A stretch of 64,000 nt of DNA, from the NCBI RefSeq assembly GCF_964656455.1, contig NC_135716.1:106982389-107046388 (forward strand), in the 5' to 3' direction. The DNA comes from Halichoerus grypus (taxonomy: Eukaryota > Chordata > Mammalia > Carnivora > Phocidae). Numbering within the stretch: the stretch's first letter is position 1; the number at the start of each line of letters is the position of its first letter. This document shows positions 13,276-25,345 of the stretch, one piece after another. The notes under the pieces were generated by a model, which searched no databases, was not told where the DNA came from, and saw nothing but the letters and a program-made list of their open reading frames with translations. A program made the position numbers and the translations under genes.

Positions 13276-13599
13276 TTATTAGAACCACAGAAACTAATCC
13301 TATTTATTTCTAAATATTTTCTGATGTGACCTTACTTTGTGATAAAAAGTTGAGGTTTGCCACATTTATTTGCCACATTATTATGATATGGTACATAATT
13401 ACTACTTAACCATGCAGCCAAGCTAGAACAACAACAGAAAAACGAAAGCATGTTTTGCTCATCATCCATTATGTATCAGTGCTTAAGCATTTGCCTCTCC
13501 CTACCAATATTGTGAGTGTAAAGGCAGTTACTAGGACATACAGGACATGATCTCTGTCCTTAAATACCATCCGGTTTGGCTAGTAAAATAAAACTTGAA

Positions 13600-13760
13600 A
13601 AGAAATTGGAAGACCTGTGTTTTAGCCTCAGTTCTGCCATTAACTAGCATTGCAGTCTTGAATAAGTCTCTACAGTTCTGTTTTCTTACTGGTAAATTGA
13701 ACTTGATAATTTGTAAGGTCCCTTCTGGCACTTTTATCCTAAGAACATTTCATATTATGA
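13600..13760 (+). repeat. MIR SINE fragment
   Basis: GAAGACCTGTGTTTTAGCCT, CAGTTCTGCCATTAACTAGC, GTCTTGAATAAGTCTCTAC and a GGTAAATTGAAC segment resemble the MIR core. Ends approximate. Confidence 0.65.
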
Positions 13761-13764
13761 ATTT

Positions 13765-15145
13765 GCAAATAATTAAGCAATGAATTGCATGTTAGTGAGC
13801 AAACATGCAATAGATGTTCAGAGAGAGGACAAACTAGTGTGGGCTTGGTTATTTGGAATATCTTTGACACTGTTTTCAAAGGACATACTTACAGTTGCTC
13901 ATAAGCAAAAGGAAAGCCATTTTCATGACCAAAACAGTTTTTCTATTTCATAAGTAAAAAGCAGAAATACACTGCATTAAAAAAGCCTGGTATATTTTAA
14001 TTTTAAAATATTAATGTTTTAAAAATGTGAGTAAATGAATCATTTTGGATTTTCATGACCAGCTGGTAGGTGGCAAATAATGAGTACCCAGGGAAGAAAG
14101 ACATACAAATAAATAATTATTAATTGCAGTTGTTAGTGGTTTAATCATGGTAAATAATATCCACACTTTATATGGGGTTTTAGGTAATTTCCTTAAAAGT
14201 ATACAATATCTGTCAAAAAACTTGAATATTGCTTTATTTAAAATTTATACGTGCAGCTTTTTCTAGCCTTTGTGAATTCTTAAGGAGATATACCAAAAAA
14301 TGTCAAATCTTCCAAAAACAGTGACAACTAAGTCTGATGGATGATCTAGTATTCTTGAAGAACTATGTACTAAGTGTACATCAAAAGGAATTCTCCTAAG
14401 AAAACTTTCATCAGGTTTCATCTTTTTGCTGTGCCTCAGATTTATATCATACAGACTTTCCGGGACTGAGGGAAGAAGATGCTTTGCTGCTCATACACAT
14501 TTGTTACTGACCTTACACCTGTGTTAATGAGGAAGCTGAGTATCAGTTCTTTTGTATCTTTCTATAACTGCTATGAAACACAGTACACTCTCGTTCCTAT
14601 CTCCTCCACTCCTCCTTCCTCTGTCTACATACAGGCAGGTCTTGAAAATCCTAAAGAAATCAGACTGAAAGTCTGGGAAAATTAATCAAGTCTTAGGACC
14701 TTCCTTGAAAGATAGGCCCAAGAGTAAAAGTTTGGTCATGTGAAGCAGATAAACCCTGGTAGCAATGCTTATAACAGTTACCCATTATCTTCTGACATCC
14801 CCTAGCATATTAGAAAAAATAATGTTTACAGTAAGTACATAGACATTCATTTACCTTAGCAGAAATTTAGGACCTCAACACAGTCATGAAGGCATGACTT
14901 CTTTGAAAAAAAAAGCAGAATACAGGTAGAAATAAGACAAGGGAAAGAGGTAAGACAGAATTGCTAAGAATCTAAAAACAAATAAACCCTACTTTGAAGG
15001 CAATAATGAGTAGAATTAGGGCTAAAGAAAATAAGTGATAATAAGAAATTCAATCAGCTTTTAACACTGCAGATGAAAATGATAAAGTGTAAAATAATGT
15101 GAGATAAAATCAATATTAAGAATAAAATGACCCATTATATGATCA
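13765..15145. other. Unique AT-rich intronic sequence
   Basis: No gene recognised. The A-rich 14820-15145 portion may be degraded LINE sequence, but nothing diagnostic is left. Confidence 0.45.
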
Positions 15146-15149
15146 GTTA

Positions 15150-15345
15150 TTTACTCAGAACATATTTATATTCTGTCTATACTAGATTTAATTCAGTTCT
15201 CTAGGGACACAGCAATGAACAAAGCAAAAATTGTACCTGCTTTCACAGAGCTGACAGCCTGTGGATGGAGACAGATTATAAAGATGGGAATATAGGAAGA
15301 TATAATATGTAATAGGATGATAAACTCTTTGAGTAAAAACAAAGA
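15150..15345 (-). repeat. L2 3'-end fragment, minus
   Basis: Contains CTAGGGACACAGCAATGAAC, AAAGCAAAAATTGTACCTGC and TTTCACAGAGCTGACAGCC, the reverse of the L2 3' region (in consensus, GGGATACAGCAGTGAAC then GAGCTTACATTCTAG). Confidence 0.6.
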
Positions 15346-15567
15346 GTAAGGGAGTAGAGAGTAGGGAAACAGAAATAGATTTGCCCCAAAAAGAAAACAA
15401 AATAAGTGGAGTGAAGCAATAATGAAAGACATAATAGAAGAATATTTTCTTTACCTAAATATTAGCTTGAAGCAATTTCTTTGTCTGTTTTACTACTGTC
15501 AAATTATTGTACTACAGTAATTAAGAAAATTTCTGCCAATATCTATGCTAAAGAAATAAATTGATTT

Positions 15568-15767
15568 AATTTTTATTTATTTAAAAAAAATTTTTAAATT
15601 AATTTATTTGACAGAGAGAGAGCACAAGCAGGGGGAGCAGCAGAGGGAGAAGGAGAAGCAGGCTCCCCTCTGAGCAGGGAGCCTGATGCGGGGCTCGATC
15701 CCAGGACCCTGGGATCATGACATGAGCCGAAGGCAGACGCCCAATCACTGAGCCACCCAGGTGCCCT
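15568..15767 (-). mobile_element. CanSINE, minus orientation
   Basis: T-rich tail, GACAGAGAGAGAGCACAAGC, GATGCGGGGCTCGATCCCAG, CCACCCAGGTGCCC end. The 16-bp target-site duplication AGAAATAAATTGATTT is perfect at 15552-15567 and 15768-15783. The tail region has an extra A-run and T-run, so it has been altered since insertion. Confidence 0.95.
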
Positions 15768-16524
15768 AGAAATAAATTGATTTTAAATCAATTAGCTTCA
15801 TCTTTTCAGTTCCATATGTCAGAGGACAATGGAGAAATTCTATCTGCAGAATTTTAAGGGAAAAATATATTGTGGTCTAGTAGTTTTATATATAGCCAAG
15901 ATGTTTATGTATGGGGAAGATAGAAAGATTTTCATAGACACTCAAGTGTTCAGAAAATATACCATTTGTCTAACCTATTAGGAAAAAAATATTGGAAAAT
16001 ATTTTTCAACTAACCGAAAAAAATTGAGATATCAAGAATGGGATTTAAAATATCTTTTGTATGAGATAATGTAAAGACAAATATTCTTTTTTTTCAAATG
16101 TTCTTGAAAGAATAGACTATAAACATGTCAGTATAATGATAATCTACATATAAAACCCCAGATTATAATAGTGAAGAATGAATAATTATGGAGTAGGGAA
16201 ATGAAGGCAAGTAAATATGTACTAAATTTCTTGCATCAAAGTCAAATATTTTAACTGACCATGAGAAAAATATGTTGACTCATGCTTATAAAGAAAACAA
16301 CTAGAAAAATTAAAAGCAGAATATGTGCCCTGTAAAACATTGGGGAGATGAAAAAAAAAATTAAAGGAACATGTTATGTACCAATTAATATTGCAGTGAT
16401 ATTTATAATGAGAAAACTATTAGAATTGGAATGCTTGATAGAAATCCAGTAGTAGGGGGCAGTTTGATAGCAAAAGGCAAGTCAGTAAAAATTAGTTATC
16501 AAAAAAATTTTTTAAATGATAATT

Positions 16525-17330
16525 CCATCTAAGAGCTGATTCTTTGAAAAGACAAGTCAATTATTTACATAGAGCAAACCAAATGGATAAAAATAAATGA
16601 TATAAAATATAAGTTCAGAATAGTAAGAATGAGGATACTATGGAATGTATCCATAGATTCAAAAAAATTTTTATAGCTTTATAGAACTCTAGAATAGTTT
16701 TGAATAGTTTTGAAATCTGAGTCTTTTAGGAAAATATAAATGAATTAGAAAATGTGCATGAATTACATGAATTCAGTGAATTAGAGTGTTACCAGATATG
16801 TAACAATGAAGAATTAGGAAGGGGAGAAAAGATACAAAAAGTTAAAAGAAAGGAAAAATGAAAAAAATCTAACCGTAGAAGAGTTGTTGCATGAATACAC
16901 TATTTTGCATGTAAGTTTTACCAATCCGAAATAATAAAAATTAATGATAATAATAATAATATACAAATTATAATATATAAATATTCATTATAATACCTGT
17001 TATTTAAACTATTATAGAATATAGGAAAACATGAAGAGCTTTATAGTATATTTTAAAAACTCTAGATACCAAAACTTGACAAAGACAGCACTAAAGGAAA
17101 ATTAAAACTTTAGCTTATTTATATTGATATAAAAGTTTAAGAAATTAGCATATTGTATCCAGTGGTATTGGAAAAGGATAATAGTAGTTAGAGGTGTGAT
17201 ATTTCAATTGTTTAGAAATGGGTATAGTATAAGCATGCATTAGTTCACATGTACTGGTGGTTACATTTTTTTGTTAATGTTTATATAAATAGCATGCAAC
17301 TATGTATATTATTATACATATAAGTGTAGT
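16525..17330 (+). mobile_element. Degraded L1M segment
   Basis: CTAAGAGCTGATTCTTTGAA and AAGACAAGTCAATT resemble the L1 ORF2 stretch encoding Trp-Phe-Phe-Glu-Lys upstream of the reverse transcriptase. What follows is A-rich and too decayed to translate. Carries a 10-bp tandem duplication, GAATAGTTTT, at 16692-16711. Confidence 0.5.
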
Positions 17331-17331
17331 T

Positions 17332-17397
17332 GATTATATATATAATATGTAACTAATATACATATTAATTATTATATATAACATATATATATATATA
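17332..17397. repeat. AT microsatellite region
   Basis: TATATATA-type repeats with interruptions, ending in a seven-unit AT run before GTGG. Directly borders the MIR copy that follows. Confidence 0.8.
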
Positions 17398-17570
17398 TGT
17401 GGTTTATTGTTGAATATGTGCCAGGTGCTGTTATAAGCCTTCTCCATATATTAACTCATTTAATCTTTTCAACAACCCTATGAAGTAGATGCTATTATTA
17501 TCCCCATTTTACTGGTCCATGAATAAAACACATAGAGTCTAAGCAACTTGCAGAAATTCACAATTATAAA
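17398..17570 (-). repeat. MIR SINE, minus
   Basis: GTGCCAGGTGCTGTTATAAG, ATTAACTCATTTAATC, CAACAACCCTATGAAGTAGA, TTATTATCCCCATTTTACTG: a clear reverse MIR. Confidence 0.85.
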
Positions 17571-17799
17571 ATTTAATTTTAGTCAAATACTTGAAAAATA
17601 AAGCTAACAAGAGGGGGTTATAATAGCCTTAAAAATAGTAAAACATTTTAAAAGCTATAAAATTTTAAGAGTTCTAAAAATAGAATTTAATGGGACAGAA
17701 CCAAGGATGTATAATATTTCTATATTGTAAAATTATGGAAGGTAAACTCTGAAAGATGTAATATGACATATGTAGTTATGTATAAAAGGATGTTTCTTA

Positions 17800-18200
17800 T
17801 AATCATTCATAATAGCAAACTAAAACAGAAGAAATAATCCATATGTACAATGATACAGGATTGTTTAAATAAATGTTAGTAAAGCTATATAGGATAATAA
17901 TATGCAATCATTAAAAAATTACGCCATACATCTATTTTTATTGACCTGGGAAAGTATTTCAATATATTGTGAAATGTAGAAAGCAGATGTCAAAATGAGT
18001 AAGAGGATGTATTTTTGTAATATGTTTGTGTGCTTATAGTCATTAAAAGATTAGAAAATGTGTGCACCAGAAATCTCTGTGTGGCAGACATTAGGGATGA
18101 TTTTGATTATAATCAATGACATTTTTCCCTGCACTTTTCTGTGTTTTAAAATTGCCTATAAAAACCATACTACTTTCAGGACAAAAACACTAAGTAAGGT
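17800..18200 (+). mobile_element. L1M 3' end remnant
   Basis: CATAATAGCAAACTAAAACA, AGGATTGTTTAAATAAATG, ATGCAATCATTAAAAAATTA, TTGACCTGGGAAAGTATTTC and a TTTTCTGTGTTTTAAAATTG segment follow the order of the L1M ORF2 end and 3' region. Old and non-coding. Confidence 0.75.
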
Positions 18201-18284
18201 TTAAAGTTTCAAGTTCTCTATAGTATTTATTTGTTTCTTAATGTGTCTTATGAAAATAAGCTCAGAAGAAATTATATATTCATA

Positions 18285-18465
18285 ATTAAGATCATGAACT
18301 CTGAATTCCAATTTAGGTTCCACCACTTGCTGGCTCAGTTGCCCCGTTTGTTAAATGAGTTAATAATGGTGTCAGCCTCCCAGGCTTGGTGTAGGAACAC
18401 ACAAGTTGTTCTATTAAAGAACCTAGCAGGGTGTTTGGCATGTGGTAAAACCTCAAGTATATAGT
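18285..18465 (+). repeat. MIR SINE
   Basis: ATCATGAACTCTGAATTCCA, GTTCCACCACTTGCTGGCTC, GTTAAATGAGTTAATAATGG, GTGTTTGGCATGTGGTAAAA: MIR order in the plus direction. Confidence 0.8.
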
Positions 18466-18566
18466 GAGAGATAGAATAAAAACCTTCAGTTTATTGCTTT
18501 GGAATTTAAAAAGGTAATTAAAAACTGATTTAAACTTCTTAGCTAGTTAATTAGATTGCTGATTTT

Positions 18567-18740
18567 TTTTTTTTTAAAGAGGGCAGGGAGGGGCAGAAGG
18601 AGAGGGAGAGAGAGAATCTTAAGCAGGCTCAGTGCCCAGTGTGAAGCCTGACGTGGGGCTCGATCTCACCAGCCCAAGATCATGACCTGAGCCAAAATCA
18701 AGAGTTAGACGCTTAACCGACTGCGGCACCTGGGTACCCC
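18567..18740 (-). mobile_element. Older-type CanSINE, minus
   Basis: Diverged copy with GAGCCAAAATCAAGAGTTAG, a segment typical of older carnivore-wide SINEC subfamilies, and CACCTGGGTACCCC as the degraded head. Target-site duplication has drifted: TAGATTGCTGATTTT (18552-18566) against TAGATTATTGATTTT (18741-18755), two differences. Confidence 0.9.
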
Positions 18741-18991
18741 TAGATTATTGATTTTCTGTTAGGAGAAGGAAGTTTACCCTCTAAGTGAGTCTCCTTCCCA
18801 GGTCATGAAAAATCATCTTTACAGATTTCCTTTATTCAGAGACCTTCCATGCTCTTCAGAAACCCTGTCCTCTCATCCTTTCCTATACCTGTAGTAGAAG
18901 AAATACTTCTATTCTGAGTTTACTTATTTCACCTTGCATTTATAGTTCCCTGCCCCCCATCCAGGATCTTGATCCTCATACATATGCTTTT

Positions 18992-19010
18992 TTGTTGTTG
19001 TTGTTGTTGT
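18992..19010. repeat. (TTG)n microsatellite
   Basis: About six TTG units followed by CATCATCAA. Confidence 0.85.
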
Positions 19011-19294
19011 CATCATCAATTCCCCTTTCTCCTCTGCTTGCCAGTTTTCTTCCATCCAAAAGTATGTGTGATATACTTATAAGGGAAATGCTTTAGCTTG
19101 ACATTGCTGTCCTCCCTAGTTACTGTCTGATCTTTCACAAGGCAGACTGTTTTGAACAAATCTGCATGTGCAAACTATGTATTTGATTCTTTATCAAATA
19201 CTTCTTAGCCCTGAAATTATACTTATGCTTTTAAAACACTATTGAAATCATTCTTTTGAAGATCACCATAGAGTTCTCCAGATTCAAGTAGCTT

Positions 19295-19499
19295 TTTTTT
19301 TTTTTTTTTAAGATTTTATTTATTTATTTGGCAGAGAGAGAGAAAAAGAGCATAAGCAGGGGGAGCGGCAGGCAGAGGGAGAGGGAGAAGCAGGCTCCCC
19401 GCAGAGCAGGGAGCCTGATGTGGGACTCGATCCCAGGACCCTGGGATCATGACCTGAGCCGAAGACAGATGCTTAACCGACGGAACCACTCAGGCACCC
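19295..19499 (-). mobile_element. CanSINE, minus orientation
   Basis: Long T run, AAGATTTTATTTATTTATTT, GGCAGAGAGAGAGAAAAAGA, TGTGGGACTCGATCCCAGGA, CACTCAGGCACCC. Target-site duplication TCAAGTAGCTT at 19284-19294 and 19500-19510. Confidence 0.95.
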
Positions 19500-19599
19500 T
19501 CAAGTAGCTTCTTTATAGTTCTCTGCAGGTAGAATGCTCTTGGTATTAACTGTGAGCAAGCTGTATAACTAATTTATCTTCTAATAAGAGGCAGGGGGG

Positions 19600-19705
19600 T
19601 ACAATTACTGGTTTCTGTAAGGTCAGATGTGGATTCATCTTGTCCACTGCTGTATCCCCAGGACTTTATACAGCATCTGGGGAGATGGTGTAGACATGTC
19701 AATTT
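19600..19705 (+). repeat. L2 3'-end fragment
   Basis: CATCTTGTCCACTGCTGTAT and CCCCAGGACTTTATACAGCA match the L2 3' motif with CACTGCTGTATCCCCAG. Short and old. Confidence 0.6.
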
Positions 19706-19709
19706 GTAG

Positions 19710-21685
19710 TATTTATTGTATATAGAGGACTCCTGAGAAAGTCTTCTCTTTTCCCCCCATTTCTTTATATCCACTGATGAGAATGAGGAAGTGTGAAAGT
19801 GGTATAGAGAGAGGTGAAACAATTTGGAAGAACATCATTGGGTAGAAAGACTAGAGAGCATTGGTAAATAAATATATATTATTTATTTTTTTGGCTTAGT
19901 AGTATGAGGAATACAAAAAAGATATATCAAAAATAATTACCTTTTACTTATTTTTCTATTTATTTGATTTTATAAGCTTTCCTCTTATGATTAAGTAGAA
20001 ATAAATTGAGGGTAGGAAAGGATCATGTAGCAGTTGATACTTCATAATATCGGAAAGCATTTTGTGAGATATAACGAAAGTATGGTGTTTAAAATGGCGA
20101 GACTATGTCATCAAGCACACAAGCTATAATTTTCCTTTCCTTACTCATTACATATGAACATTATTGTTATTTAGAAAATCTTTAGAGCTAATGTACTTCC
20201 AAATAATCGTATTGGTAAGGGAAATTGGAGACATTGTTAATCTCCAAATGTAGTACCTATAACTAGTTTTAATGGAGACTAATACCATTTATCTGTTTTC
20301 CAAACAGATATAAGGAAATATGATGTTACATAAATTATTTCTTTTCAAAATTATACCATAATTTTAGTTTTCTTGTGTTGGAACTTGTACTTTTGAGTAA
20401 AAGTAGTACTTTATACTCAAAAAATGCTTATTGGATTAATTCATTCTCCTTCACTCACTTGAAATAAATGTGTGTGCATGTTTGTCTTTGTGTACATATA
20501 TGTCTCCCTCCATAGGGTATATGACTAGAGGTAAACTGGGTAAAAGAGCAGGAGTATTTTTTCTTATATATAAATATCAAATAGCCTTTTAAAGTTGATA
20601 GCCACTAATAGATGATTAAAGTGCCTACTTCTCACTTATCTTCCAGCATTGAACATTCTGCTTTTTAATATTTGCCAATCTCATGTGGGAAAAGTTACAT
20701 TTTGATTTAATTTTAATTTCTTTGAAAACTCATAAGTTTAAGCATTTTTTAAATATTAAAAATGGATGGCCATTTGTATTTTTTCATAATTGCTAATTTA
20801 TAATACTTATATTGTAGTGTTATTGTCTATTTTATCTTAATACACAGATACATCCCAAATGTATAGATGTATATGGCTTTGCACATATGTATTTATTATA
20901 TTTTATATCATAATAATTTAAGATATATTAAGGACCTAATAAATATAAGAAATGGAATACCTGAATGGGACTTGTATAGCAAATAAAATGATAATTTGAG
21001 ATTTTGTATAACATATCCAATATATTTCATGTTTTTTCCTATATATGATCTCACATTTGTGGAGATTAATTTGCAAGAATATTATGAAGTTTCCCAGTTT
21101 AATAAAATAGAAATGATGTATTACCCCGTCAGCCTAGACAGGTCCTCTGTCAGAAAGCTCTCATGCAAACATAATGTGTGTCTTAGTTACTCGAAACAGT
21201 ATTTTCTCATGTAAGATGTTAGCCACTGCAATTACCTTCATACTCTGGTCAGTGTGTTCTTGTTCACATGTACAACATTAATTATGCAAATGCATATAGT
21301 TTTATATTCTCACTTGGAAAATGTTCATACTTATAGAAAAAAATACGTGCAAAAGTTTTATTTTTTTTAAGACTGAGTTTTGTTACTGAATTAGTTTATT
21401 AAATATATTGGGCATTTACTTGTTTATATAACTTAAATCATAACATTTTATCTTTTCCTAATAGCTAAAGTCGATATACATACTCATATATCATAGTCCT
21501 ATAAAACAAATGTGTGTGTTCATTAACTAATGGACTTTTATTAATCAACTGTTGGGAATGTAGAGTCATACTGATAATAATGTTCATGTAAAAATAACTA
21601 GGGCCTATGATCTCTGAACTCAGGCAGCTTGCAGTTTAGTTATAGAAGTACAGCATGGATGTGTTAATGAGCAGTGACCCTTTGT
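19710..21685. other. Unique AT-rich intronic sequence
   Basis: No gene or clear repeat. Holds a near-perfect 32-nt inverted repeat at 20391-20422. Confidence 0.5.
20391..20422. repeat. 32-nt near-perfect inverted repeat
   Basis: TTTTGAGTA-AAAGTA-G-TACTTT-A-TACTCAAAA: both arms pair completely apart from one bulged A, around a single central G. It may extrude as a cruciform or be the core of a decayed palindromic element; no known family was recognised. Confidence 0.9.
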
Positions 21686-21689
21686 ACTT

Positions 21690-22040
21690 GCAGTTCATCC
21701 TGCCAAAATGCTCTGCCCCCACCAGGTCTTCTGGTGGCTGGTTTTTTAATATCATTCAGGCTTAGTTCAAATATTGCCTCCTACGGGAAGTCCCAACTAC
21801 ATAATCTAAATGATGCCCACTCCTATTAATCGATCACTGTGTTTTCTGTTTGTTTATTTTAAAGCACTTATCAGGAGCTAAAATCATATTGATCATTAAC
21901 TTGTTTACTGATATATTCTTATGTCCTTCCCAACCTCCACTCCCACCCCAAATGGAAGCTCCAAAGTAGGAGGATGACAGGTTCTTCCTAATGTCTGTTT
22001 TTTCTGTTTTATTTCCCTAGACACTGTGTCCTTATAAGTT
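21690..22040 (+). repeat. L2 LINE 3' region
   Basis: TCATTCAGGCTTAGTTCAAA, TATTGCCTCCTACGGGAAGT, TTTAAAGCACTTATCAGGAG, ACTTGTTTACTGATATATTC and ATGGAAGCTCCAAAGTAGGA are in consensus L2 order. Confidence 0.85.
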
Positions 22041-22044
22041 ATGG

Positions 22045-22923
22045 AGAAAAATAATGTTTGCATATCTTTAAGCATTGTCCCATTTGGAATATGCAGCTAA
22101 TATGTTGCAGAAATTTGAGAATACATGTATACATATTTTAATGGCTAAGAAACATTTCTGAACTAAGTTCACATTTGACTTTGAAATGTTTTCCACAAAA
22201 TATTTTGAGAGCTAGTTTTGAGATCTTGTCCCACACTTTGAAAAATGTTTTTTCAAACATTAAAAAAAAACACATTTTTTCTAATCTAAAAAAGTGGAAT
22301 GGTTTAGCATTCATAAATAGTCCCATAATTGTTTAAAACTAACACATCACTACTTAATGACAAATGTTTTACACATTGTATGTTAAATGTTCTCTTATAA
22401 CTCAGATATATTATGGAGATTATTCTATGCATGAAGAATGTTCAAAAAATTGAGGTTTTTTTAAGGTAAAGAAACCTATTACAGCTTAGTTGAAAATTGC
22501 CATTCCATTGCTTTAGAAAAATGTGTATAATTGTATCGAGCTCTTGTATTCTTTGAGCATGAAAATTGTTAAATCAGAGAAAACTTCATTCCTTCCAAAA
22601 AAATTTTTCCCTTCCTGCAGAACTGTGCTAGTAAATGGGAATCAAGGCAGCACCAGCAATTTCTAGATCATTTGTAAGAATCTGGGACATTCTTTCAATA
22701 GAGAGATGAATAGCTATAGAAAGGCCTCTTCTAAGGTATACCTTAGTAAATTTTTTTTTTTTGTAATTTCATATGAAAACTGAACAGAGTTTTCATTTTT
22801 AAAAATTATTGCTGTCTATTTTTATTTGGAGGGATTATGTGATATGTCAGGGTTAATATTATAAATATAATTTTATTTCCCATCTCTTTTATTGCTATAA
22901 TATGACAAATATTAATTGTATCT
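22045..22923. other. Unique AT-rich intronic sequence
   Basis: No gene or family repeat. Contains a 16-bp perfect palindrome at 22731-22746. Confidence 0.5.
22731..22746. repeat. 16-bp perfect palindrome
   Basis: CTAAGGTATACCTTAG equals its own reverse complement. No flanking symmetry extends it. Confidence 0.95.
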
Positions 22924-22936
22924 TGAAGTTGCATTT

Positions 22937-23123
22937 TTTTAAAGATTTTATTTATTTGACAGAGAGAGAGATAGCGAGAGGGAACACAAGCAGAGGGAGT
23001 GGGAGAGGGAGAAGCAGACTTCCCGCTGAGCAAGGAGCCCGTTTTGGGGCTCAATCCCAGGACCCTGGGATCATGACCCAAGCCAAAGGCAGATGCTTAA
23101 CGACTGAGCCACCCAGACGCCCC
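22937..23123 (-). mobile_element. CanSINE, minus orientation
   Basis: AAAGATTTTATTTATTTGAC tail side, GGGAACACAAGCAGAGGGAG, GGACCCTGGGATCATGACCC, CCACCCAGACGCCCC. Perfect 13-bp target-site duplication TGAAGTTGCATTT at 22924-22936 and 23124-23136. Confidence 0.96.
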
Positions 23124-23235
23124 TGAAGTTGCATTTGCAAAATTCATTTGGCTATATTTGAATCAGCTCTCATTTAACCTTCTCTTAAGTGGTAGACTGA
23201 TATGGATTTTTCTTACGAGGAATAGATGCATTTTG

Positions 23236-23484
23236 TTTTTTTTTTTAAGTATTTTTATTTTATTTTATTTTTATTTTTTAAAAGATTTATTTATTTGAGA
23301 GAGAGAGAGAGAGAGCAAGCACAGGGGTGTGGGCAGAGGGAGAGGGAGAGAGAGAATCCCAAGCAGACACCATGCTGAGCGCAGAGCCTGACGCAGGGCC
23401 AGCTCTCAGGACCCTGAGATCACAACCTGAGCCAAAACCAAGAATTGGACACCTACCCAAATGTGCCATTTAGGTGCCCTGAAA
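23236..23484 (-). mobile_element. Older-type CanSINE with long T-rich tail, minus
   Basis: Body carries GAGCCAAAACCAAGAATTGG and an eroded head, GCCATTTAGGTGCCC. The tail is an expanded TTTTATTTTATTTTA stretch of about 50 bp. Target-site duplication AGATGCATTTTG at 23224-23235 and 23485-23496. Confidence 0.93.
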
Positions 23485-24204
23485 AGATGCATTTTGAAAT
23501 AAATATTTGTGATTTTGGCAGTCCTATATGCATAAAAAGTAGTTTTACTTACAGCAAAAAAATATTGAGCATTTATTCCTCTTGTAGCAGGAGTTTAGCT
23601 TTTGTAATTGAATTATTCCAATTTTTATATGACAATAACTGCTCAACTATCTAAACTACAAAGAAAATGACTCAGTTTAGAATGTGAAAGGATACTTGAA
23701 ATTTTTATATTCTCATCACAGTTTTAATGTGTCTTCTAAAATGCCCCAATAAAAAGGATGAATGAATTTCTTTTACTGTCAGTCTCTATTTTTGTGAATT
23801 TCTTGCCTATAGAAAGATGTTTGGCAATGCTTACACAAAAAGAACATTTAGAATCAGTTAACATTGAGATAAATGCTGATAAGAGCACATTCAGGACAAA
23901 AGTACATGTTTTCTGATTCCCGGGCTCAGAGCTTCATTATATAATTTTTTTATTATTATTATGTTGAGTACACACATAGGCACATAACAAATTTTAGAAA
24001 ACTATAGATTATATGTCTCCTTGCATTAAAAATCTAGATTTTTTTTGGAACACGGGAGGCTGTTTGCTCAAGAAATTCCAGGGTTAGAAATATATGTACA
24101 TATTTGAGAGAGTACTTCTCACATTCCCAAAGCTTACAAGGAACTGATCACTCGTTCTCTGGGTTATCTCCTTTTTAAATCGAACCATTAAGAACTTATG
24201 CATG

Positions 24205-24403
24205 TGGGCGCCTGGGTGGCTCAGTTGGTTAAGCGACTGCCTTCGGCTCAGGTCATGATCCCAGGGTCCTGGGATCGAGTCCCACATCGGGCTCCCAGCT
24301 CAGCGGGGAGCCTGCTTCTCCCTCTGACCCTCTCCTCTCTCATGCTGTTTCTCTCTCGCTCGCTCTCTAATAAATAAATAAATAAAATCTTTAAAAAAAA
24401 AAA
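24205..24403 (+). mobile_element. Young CanSINE, plus orientation
   Basis: Intact head GGGCGCCTGGGTGGCTCAGT, body with GGGTCCTGGGATCGAGTCCC, tail AATAAATAAATAAATAAAAT plus A run. Perfect 15-bp target-site duplication AAGAACTTATGCATG at 24190-24204 and 24404-24418. Confidence 0.96.
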
Positions 24404-24662
24404 AAGAACTTATGCATGGAACATTTAAGTAAAAATCAGATAGTTTTCTGTTGTAATTAGTAGGTTTCCTCTTAACTTTGCCAAATCTTATCCTCTCCTT
24501 GGTGCATTGGCAGGAAAAACAAAGTCCTGTGTAGAAAGAACCAAAAATGTTCATCTGATTCTGGCCCGACTTAAAGAGAGGACAATTGACATTAATTCTA
24601 GAATTGTTGAAGATTTGGTTGTTATTTAGTTTGCAGTTGAGATTTTGTAGAGGTTTATTACA

Positions 24663-25345
24663 TGTATCAGTTAGCTATTACTGTGTAACAAGCCATCCCC
24701 AGACTCAGTGGTTAAAACAATAGCATTTCTTATTTTTCATGAACATACCTATGCATCCTGTTAGGGCTAGGTAGTTCTGATGATCTTGACTAAACTCTTT
24801 CACATGCTTAAGTTGGCTGCCTGCAGGGTGGTCTGGGGCAAACCTTGACTTTTACCACTGGCACTCCTCCCTGTGGTTACTCTTGTACTAGCTCCATTGG
24901 GCTAGTTAGGAGCTGTTCAAATAGGAATGGCAGGTTTCCAAGAGAGGGAGCATTAAGCATGCAAAGTCTCTTGAGGCCTAGGTTCACAACTGGCACATCT
25001 TTGTCCACATTCTCTTGGCCACATCAATTCACAACATCAGCTTAAATTAAAAGAGTAGGGAAATAGATTCTATTGTTTTTTTTTTTTTTTAATTTTTAAA
25101 TTTGATTTAATCTTATTTTTTGATGAGAGGACTTCAGAGTCACATTGTGAAGGGTGTGGACACAGGAAGAGGTAAAGAAATGGGCCCATTTTTGTCGCCA
25201 GTTTATGACAGCCCACTTGTGGCCTCAGTTACACATATCTCTCAAAAGCAAAATAATGGTAACTCCCAACCCAGTGCTGCCAGAAGTCTCATCCAGTGCT
25301 AGCATTACATTCATTCCAGGGTTCCAGAAATGAATAAAGTTCTGA
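24663..25345 (+). repeat. Ancient LTR-like repeat, family uncertain
   Basis: Begins ATGTATCAGTTAGCTATTAC then TGTGTAACAAGCCATCCCC and GACTCAGTGGTTAAAACAAT, the same start as the copy at 3206. The 3' half includes TCTTGGCCACATCAATTCAC, a T/A-rich interruption (25074-25115), then GTGAAGGGTGTGGACACAGG. No coding capacity. Confidence 0.55.

Noticed and set aside
23287..23469. Short frames across CanSINE bodies, also at 24084-24287, 35737-35937 and 41414-41596
   Set aside because: All are translations of tRNA-derived SINE sequence.
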